A stretch of 64,000 nt of DNA from Eleginops maclovinus (Eukaryota > Chordata > Actinopteri > Perciformes > Eleginopidae): contig NC_086366.1 of NCBI RefSeq assembly GCF_036324505.1, forward strand, positions 13,495,427 through 13,559,426. Reading direction: 5' to 3'. The translations under genes and the position numbers were made by a program. The notes beneath the pieces are model-generated. The model ran no database searches and was not told where the DNA came from. It saw only the letters and a program-made list of their open reading frames with translations. Positions 52,631-64,000 of the stretch are shown piece after piece (the stretch's first letter is position 1; every line of letters starts with the position of its first letter).

Positions 52631-55616
52631 TTAGATTACTCGTGAATTGTTGATTAAATACCTTGGTATGGTACTGTCTGTTTCCATCGGCAGCTGGAAT
52701 CTAGCTACCAAATGGAGCCAAAAAGTTTTGCCTACGTGAAGCTGTGACCCTGTGACTACCAAATGACTCATGATCTTTTCATGATTGACAGCTCAAGACT
52801 TCCACCGCAGACAATAATTTGTAGGCCTACGTCTAGCAGACAGGTAGATATTAAAGTTAAACGCAAGCCACAAGACATTTCACAAAAGCGCTGCCTTGCT
52901 AGGACACAACAATGGGGTTTACTGCTAAAATATTGTTGGGAAGTGGAGCCATCCTGAATATCATAATTAGAGCACTTGGCAAAATTTTGTTCCTCAGTTT
53001 CAGCCAATCTGAGGCTTGACGACAGACTCATCTGCAGTCTGCCAGACGACACAAACTCTCTTTTAGCTGCCAACCCTATCATTAGCACTAAACAAGTATG
53101 AGATACCTAGATAACTGTTATTCGCGGCCCATTGTTACATACTGTGGTGCAGACACGTAGCTATGAATACGAGGAAAAGCCTATTTCCAGCAAATATAAT
53201 CATCTGATCCTTCATAGTTAGAAGTCTTGGTGCCAACAAAACCTCTGCGGCTAAATCTTTGAAGTCACATTTAACTCTCTACCAACGTTGTAAAATCTAG
53301 TATTTATTCAATTTCAGAGACTGGCTGTGGCTGAAATTGTTTACTTGATGCTCATTATATAGAAACGTATATGTAAGAGTATATGGTGAATTTTTAAAAC
53401 ACTAACTACTGAGGTTTTAACACATCCAGCAGTTGCCTTCTGTATATTCAACTTTTTTTTCTGTCTTATCAATACATGTTGGTAGTTAGCTTACTGTTAG
53501 TGGCCCTTAGTGACTATGTACTATGGTATAATTAAATATGGTTAATATAAGAGATACAGACAAAAAAACAGAGCATGCTATAAAGTAGACTATATTTAAC
53601 AAAACTAAAGGAAAAAAAGGTCAAAATTCAATGTCTTCCTTATACTAAAAGTGCATTTTATTCCGTTTTTCTATTGAATACTTTTTTCTTCAGTGGAAAG
53701 TGTTTTGTGAAACTTCAGGTACACTTTTGGTAATAGCTGACTAAGCTACATTTTAGTTGGGAAAAATCTGTATTTAGGGGTCGAGGTCCATCTTCCCTTT
53801 AGATCATTTTCTGTAAAGCAAACTGTCTCAACACCTATTGATGATCCCATAACCTTTGACCCCAGAAAGCATGTATGTAACGAGCACTGTTCCACACTCA
53901 TTTTTTCTGTTCAGTCGAGATAACATATCCATGGAAGAGTCAACAGGGAAAACAGTTTAAATATTTCACATTTTATTTTGTTCCGCTCATACAGCTCAAT
54001 AAACTGCTCTCAAGCCAAAAATCAGACACCAACTGAACACTCATTCTGTTAAGTACCATTTAGAGTTGGACAGCACAGCCGTGAATGACTCACTTATGTA
54101 CACACAGATTTATCCTGATGACATTACAAACATCATAAATGAGTACTATGTAACATACATAATGACATACAATATTTCAAACATCTGCTGATCAGTTATT
54201 GGCCCAGAAGGAACAGATAAATAGACAGAGCTGAATGGCAGGCTTCTGAAAAATAAGAAGCAAACATATAATCAGTCTCTTTGGTGATTTCACCTCATTT
54301 ACTGTATAATTTCAAAAGAGTAGAGAGCTCCAATATGCTGGCTGTGAAATAAGTATAATTATCTGTTTAAGGCCCTGACTGCAATGACAAAGAAAGACCC
54401 TGTGATCATCTAAACTGGTGGGTAGCGCAGGCAAAAGGCAGATCAGCCACTGTTTCAGTGACACTGTACACCTACATCTCAAGCACCACATGTGCACGTG
54501 TTGCTCTATGTCTTATCTACTCACTGCTCCACAGGCCATTGCATGGCGAGATTTCAGTGATGTGTTGTTTTATAAGTGCAATGTACAGTGGCACCACCCA
54601 ACTTATTGCTGCAAACTTGTAACGGTAAAGTTATAAAAAACTAACACATTTTTTATTTTAATACTACAGGCGTTATTGAGTAAAGGTTTGTTTAATATAT
54701 CCATACATATTTGGTTTTTTCGTGCCGTTTAGTGTTTGAATCTACTGTATTAGGCATGATTAAGTGAAGAGCATCTCTATCTGTTTGGTCGACTACACAG
54801 TGTGACTGCTTTAGTAACAAATCAAAATGTGGCACAGAGACAAGCTGGTGAAGAGAAATCCCTACATTAACCTGTAGTTTATACTGAAATGCAACAAAAT
54901 AAGTCATAGATTTTAAAATAATTCATATTCATTTACATTTGATTGTAATCCAAAAGAAAATCAGTAAAAATAAACAAGATCAGTTACACATCTGACTGGA
55001 GTTGCTCCTTAACTTAGGAAGCAATGTGCAGGATTAGCTTTGGCAATCAACAGTGTAATTATTGAATCTTTGATTGGGAATTAAAGCTAGTTTACATTAC
55101 AATTCATGTTCTGAGTTCAGTGAAGTAAATCATGTGTTAGGGGATGAATTACAGTGTAGAACATAGAAAATAATATAATTTGTTTTGGGCATTGCATCAG
55201 ACACATAGGAGTATACTTTTAGTACATAACATCACTGTCTGAACACCTCCCCTCCAAGTCAGCTCACGTTTCCTTTGGACACGTTCAGTATGATATAGTG
55301 TTCATGTGCCATAAAACTTTATTAGCTCCATTATTTTTGGTTGAATGCTGGTAACAACTCATTTTTAACAGTTCAGATGGGCTCTGAGTAGCAGACATCC
55401 ATCTGTCTTTTACGCATCAACAAAAGGATGTTTCCTGCAATGACTCTACAGCTCAAGAAACAGGCACACTCCGTTGAGTTATTGCTCCCTTGAATAAAAG
55501 TCATTCCGCCAACAAGATGTAAAGACGTCCAGGTGAATATAAAAAGAGTCCTTGAATCCATCTCAGTCCCCACCAATAAGTCAGCAGCTTTATCATGAGT
55601 CATAAGAAGTGTCTCC
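52631..55616. other. 3' flank of the rhou-like gene and intergenic DNA
   Basis: No exon recognised. On the minus strand an AATAAA lies at 55318-55323, about 300 bases past the rhou-like stop codon, and is the nearest plausible polyadenylation signal. The rest is AT-rich with short chance frames. Confidence 0.4.
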
Positions 55617-60037
<4,421 letters not shown>

Positions 60038-60300
60038 TAAAACAGCCAGGAGTTCACCGCGCTCTTCTACGGGCAGATGAAGAACCCACCATGAGAACAG
60101 GATTCCTTCTATAATAAGAGTTTATCATAGGTTTATAGTCTCGAGCTGGACTCGTGCGTAACACCTCTGCTCCTGTTCTGCGCGCTACCAAATCCGCTGT
60201 GGCGGATCTGCATCAGGACTGAAGCCTGCGGCCAAGCAGTTTACAATGAGAGGGCGGGTCTTAGGCGTTATATGTTCAGATTGATTTGACTAATCCCACC
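60038..60300 (-). promoter_or_regulatory. rhou-like gene 5' UTR and promoter region
   Basis: CG-enriched sequence upstream of the first exon. In-frame stop codons (TAA and TGA) about 90 bases before the first ATG confirm that the coding region does not extend further. No clear TATA box or well-defined start was seen. Confidence 0.4.
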
Positions 60301-63001
60301 CACTTTACCTCCCAACAGGGGGCTGAACAGACAGGTTGAGAAGTCTGTATTAAAAAAGTGTAATCTTAAAAAAACAAACATATGCTTGTGCTAGGCTCTT
60401 TGATCAAAATGTTTAACGTATGATTTTTTACAAGGTCATTTATACTCCACATCACAACCAATTGTGTTATTATTTTTAGACAACTAAAAGTGTTGCCATG
60501 AGCTCATTGAGTTTGAACCTGAGCAGGCAAGTCCAGACTTCTCACTAGCACTGCAAAGAGGACAGCCTTTATGTACGTTATGAACATGACACATAGAGAA
60601 CTGACATTTAAAACCTACTCAGATCTATCACCTGACCTACTTTATTTTGCGGCCATCTGAGCATAAAAATTAAGTCAGTGGCAACAAACATTAAAAGTAG
60701 TGAAGAAGAAACAAACCCAAAATACAGTCCAATCAATTTATACCTGTATAAGGAACGGACAAATTCAAATGTATCTACTTCTCTGATTGGGTAGTTTTTT
60801 AAACTGTCCAGTGGCGGGAGTCCTCCAGTTTTCAAGAGCTGTCAGACACACTGGACACTTTAAAGTAATATCTTGACTTTTGTCGCCTCCTTGTGGTTGT
60901 GTGAAAGAGACAGAAACAGAAACTATCATGCCTGAATATTTACAGGGTAAGCAAAGCATATCAAGAGGCCAAAAGTCACACTTTCTACACATTTCACATG
61001 TTAAGCCATATGTACAACAACATTAATTAAGGGCCCAGTAACAAACAATAATCTGCAATACAATTTAGCTTTACTGTGTAGGCCCATATCCCTGCAGCTA
61101 GAGTAGTTTCCTTTACACTTCTTGAAATCTTTTCAGTGAGCATTTTTCCAAGATTAAAACCCTAGTTGAATTCAGGAATACAAAATCATCAGTATACTAC
61201 ATTGGATGTTACGGCTGATTCTGTCTGATTTTAAACAAATTGAAGTTGCTTTCCTGTTTGGATTTATCTCCCATCCACACAGCAAAAGTAAAAGTTAAGC
61301 ATATGGTTGTCTAGACTGAGAAAAAGCGAGTTTGATTAAATTTACATATGTTTTGTTTAAATCTAGCAATAAACCATTACATTAACATTTTGTTAATTCA
61401 TGCCAAGCTGTAAAAATAGATAAGTAAGTAAATGCCGTCAATTTTAGTGTTTTTCTTTTTTTTTGCAGAAGAAATCCAAGACGAAAGATTTAATTTTGTA
61501 TTATTACAGAAAACTGCTGCAGGAAGCTACTGAGCAGCACATGTCTAAGGCTAACATGTTTAGGTTTTATTGACCATGTCTGTTAACACAAGTTCACTGA
61601 AGCACACATAGTTAAATTATGCAATAATAAGGCATAACAACTAACACATTTTGGTATGGAATATAAATGCAACCGCTAAAGGAAAATGTGAAACTGCAGA
61701 GAATCCTGGATAATTTTATTATTCCTAAAACGGATGTACTTACAATTCTGTATAAGATACCTTGTCATGGTGCACATTAAACCAGTATTGTACAGTACAT
61801 GTACAAAACACCATTCTCCGGAAGGCAATGGTCAGGTGAAGTGGTTTGTTACGGGAGGCGGAGTCGCTGTAAGCTGTTGTCAGAAGTTTTAAGTACTGTG
61901 AGTCAGATCATGCACTATTACCTGCAGTTACTGTTACAAGGCACCTGCTGTATTTCACTCCCACATTACTTCAAAAGGCTTGAAATAATCACATTATGAG
62001 TTCAGAGAAGATATCTTTCTGCAATACTTGCATTGTGTATCATGTGATCTTAAAATGAAGTCCTGTCAGGTAATTTCCTTCCGTTTATGATACATCTTAA
62101 CTATTAAATTTGTAGCAGAAGATTATATTTCTCTAAATATTATGTTACAACTTTTCAGTGGTGTGAGCAATGAAATGCAATTTGAAAACATAATCAGGGA
62201 AAAAAATACAACTCAAATGAATGATGAATGGCTTTGAGGATGAAAAGAAACAACGTTTTGGAAAATAAAGAAGAAATGTGACTTTAATTGATTGTAGGTA
62301 GCATTTTCATTTCACTAAGCTGTAGGTCAGAAATTACACACGCACACTTACACACATGCACGCACGCACGCACGCACGCAAACACACACACACACACACA
62401 CACTCGCACTCGCACTCGCATTAACATGGAGTAACAGTCATGAGAATGAATATGCATTCAGAAAAAGTTCATGTGCTGACACATGCATCTTTAATTGCCA
62501 GTTTTATGCTGCTATGAATAATGATGACCCCTGTTTATCACCTTAACAACCAACTTCCCTTTTTTCAGGTGAGTAGCTGTCGGTGTGGGAACTTTCCATT
62601 CCTGGTCATTGTACCTCATTTGGACTACAGCTCTCAACCATCTAAGACACCTCTTGAGTCATTTTTAACATATGAAAAACAGTGAATATTTTCGACGATG
62701 GTCACATACATCAAGCTGTGTCATCTTTTCATCTCTGACGTCACCAGCAAGAGTCTCATTCAAGATTCATACACCTCGATTAAGTTTCAACCCCGACCCC
62801 GACCTCCATCTCCATTAATTAGATACAGCTAGATTATAAAGTACCATGCGTGATCCTCATCATTGTCCGTTTAAATAGCCTCCCCTCCCCAGTCTCTGGA
62901 GCTCCGTTCTCTGGAGCTCTGAGCACAGACTGTGGGGTAAGACATTTGAGTGACATCCTGTATCTCTGGGAGCTTTTCCTTAAGTTCTTGTCCATCAGTG
63001 T
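60301..63001 (-). other. intergenic and probable rtn2-like 3' UTR
   Basis: Non-coding. On the minus strand an AATAAA at 61566-61571 could end the reticulon transcript, implying a 3' UTR of about 1.4 kb. A perfect CRE palindrome lies at 62736-62743. A duplicated CTCTGGAGCTC occurs near 62894-62922. Minus-strand frames of 75 codons at 60608-60992 have no recognisable domain. Confidence 0.4.
62333..62420. repeat. compound CA / GCAC / CACTCG microsatellite
   Basis: Short CA runs surround (GCAC)n at about 62358-62380, then (CA)n to 62402 and three CACTCG-type hexamers to 62420. Confidence 0.9.
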
Positions 63002-64000
63002 TTACTGGGCTTTGGGTTTGGCGCCACCAGGAGTTGAGTCAGGAGGAGGGCCACCACCATGGGCAAGTCTACGAAGACTGCAAAAGAGAAAAACAGAGGA
63101 ATAGTTAGGACTTGAGCAGTTTTGCAATTTTTTGTCTGTCCTACCAACATAGCAGTTTTGAATCCTTACACATTAATGTGAGGCAAATACCCAAAAGTAC
63201 ACTTAACCATCCCCTGATGCAAATTTATGATAACCCTTCGGCACACATTATCATGTTTGTCTTATCTATTGTATACATATATTTGATTTAACATACATTT
63301 AATGGTTGAATTGTTGTTATTATAATTAATGCACCCATTTGACTGTTCATCACTGTTTATCAACTGTTAAAAGTTTAGTCTTATTTGGAGTGATAATTCT
63401 ACTATTGTAGTGCACAATTGTTGACACTGGATGACTGTTCATTATATGAGAATTAAATGAAACATCCGCTCTCCAATGAGATGTGTGAGCGACATCATGT
63501 CCCCATCAATCAAACATTTCCCTCTGATATACAAAAAAACAACTGTCCCGTTTTAAAGTTGACAAGAGCAGCATTTGGAAAATAAAAGTTAAATCAGGTG
63601 TGGATACTACAACAGACCAATAATCTGCCTCAGTAGCAAAATACCAGTTTTGGTGGCAATATTGCGCCAGAAGATGGAGCCATACTCACGTGTCCTTAAA
63701 GTTGTCAATGTTGGCCTGGATCTTTGCAATGACGCTGTCCACCTGCTCCTGTTAAATAACAGACGTGTGTACGTTATTTCAATGAATATGGAAATAAAGT
63801 ATCAATTAACGTGACAGTAAAAAAGGATCAATTTATTACCTGGCGTTGTCTGTAGAAAAGTGGCAAAGAAAAGACAGCGATTATGCCTGCAGGAAAACAG
63901 AGAAAAGTAGAGAAGTTAACATCAAACCATAGAGTATTTTAATGTATTTAACATTTCCAGCAATGAGATCTCTGTCCTACCGATGATGAGCAGGGTAAGG
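63002..64000 (-). CDS. rtn2: reticulon C-terminal exons, RTN2-like (partial, runs off the right edge)
   Basis: The last four coding exons of a reticulon, an ER-membrane-shaping hairpin protein. Exons on the minus strand: at least 64000-63981, then 63886-63840 (47 bases), 63748-63690 (59 bases) and 63077-63002 with stop TAA. Junction phases agree and all visible splice sites are GT/AG. The translation reads TLLIIGIIAVFSLPLFYRQR (the end of the second hydrophobic hairpin of the RHD), then QEQVDSVIAKIQANIDNFKD, then a Gly/Pro-rich tail ending AKPKAQ. FYRQRQ and the SKAKAE-like end resemble RTN2 (LLYRQHQ) more than RTN1, RTN3 or RTN4. The C-terminal dilysine-like KRKAE of RTN4 is not present. The N-terminal part and most of the RHD lie outside the window, so the assignment to rtn2 is probable rather than certain. 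Confidence 0.8.

Noticed and set aside
60608..60992. Minus-strand frames suggesting a short gene between the rhou-like gene and the reticulon
   Set aside because: No recognised domain, no conserved start context and no splice sites. The CPVC-like motif is isolated and lacks the other residues of a zinc finger.

Overview
This is ordinary nuclear DNA from a teleost fish, most likely a percomorph. The coding exons are short and spliced with GT/AG introns. Long AC/GT dinucleotide arrays are frequent, and several dispersed repeats match families I know from percomorph genomes. I found no operon, phage, CRISPR or bacterial feature.

Four protein-coding genes can be supported, each rebuilt exon by exon with matching splice phases. 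(1) ap2s1, plus strand, 5111-10095, five coding exons, 142 aa, the sigma subunit of the AP-2 clathrin adaptor. (2) rab4b, minus strand, 23468 down to 15566, seven coding exons, 213 aa, an early-endosome recycling Rab GTPase, lying tail-to-tail with ap2s1. (3) A RhoU/Wrch-1-like Rho GTPase, minus strand, about 60037 down to 55617, three coding exons, 243 aa from the first Met. (4) The last four coding exons of a reticulon, best matched to RTN2, minus strand, 63002 to beyond the right edge.

Layout: 1-4.8 kb is AT-rich non-coding DNA with two fragments of one common teleost repeat and a promoter-like GA-rich block at the far left. 4.8-11.5 kb is ap2s1, with a 550 bp inverted-repeat transposon in intron 4. 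11.5-12.5 kb holds SINE pieces and an internally deleted Tc1 element with intact ends. 12.5-23.7 kb is the rab4b 3' flank and gene. 23.7-55.6 kb is about 32 kb with no recognisable gene; it holds nine long AC/GT/AG arrays, a Tc1-like relic, a G-quadruplex motif cluster and four percomorph repeats. 55.6-60.3 kb is the rhou-like gene. 60.3-64 kb is the rtn2-like 3' flank and C-terminal exons.

ap2s1, rab4b and the reticulon act in membrane traffic or membrane shaping, but nothing here suggests they are co-regulated; the link is shared ancestry with human 19q13, where RAB4B, RTN2 and AP2S1 all lie. The most interesting point is that a RHOU-type gene sits beside rab4b, mirroring RHOU and RAB4A on human 1q42. 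This suggests a whole-genome-duplication copy of RHOU kept in fish and apparently missing from human 19q13. I did not find a previously undescribed biological system.
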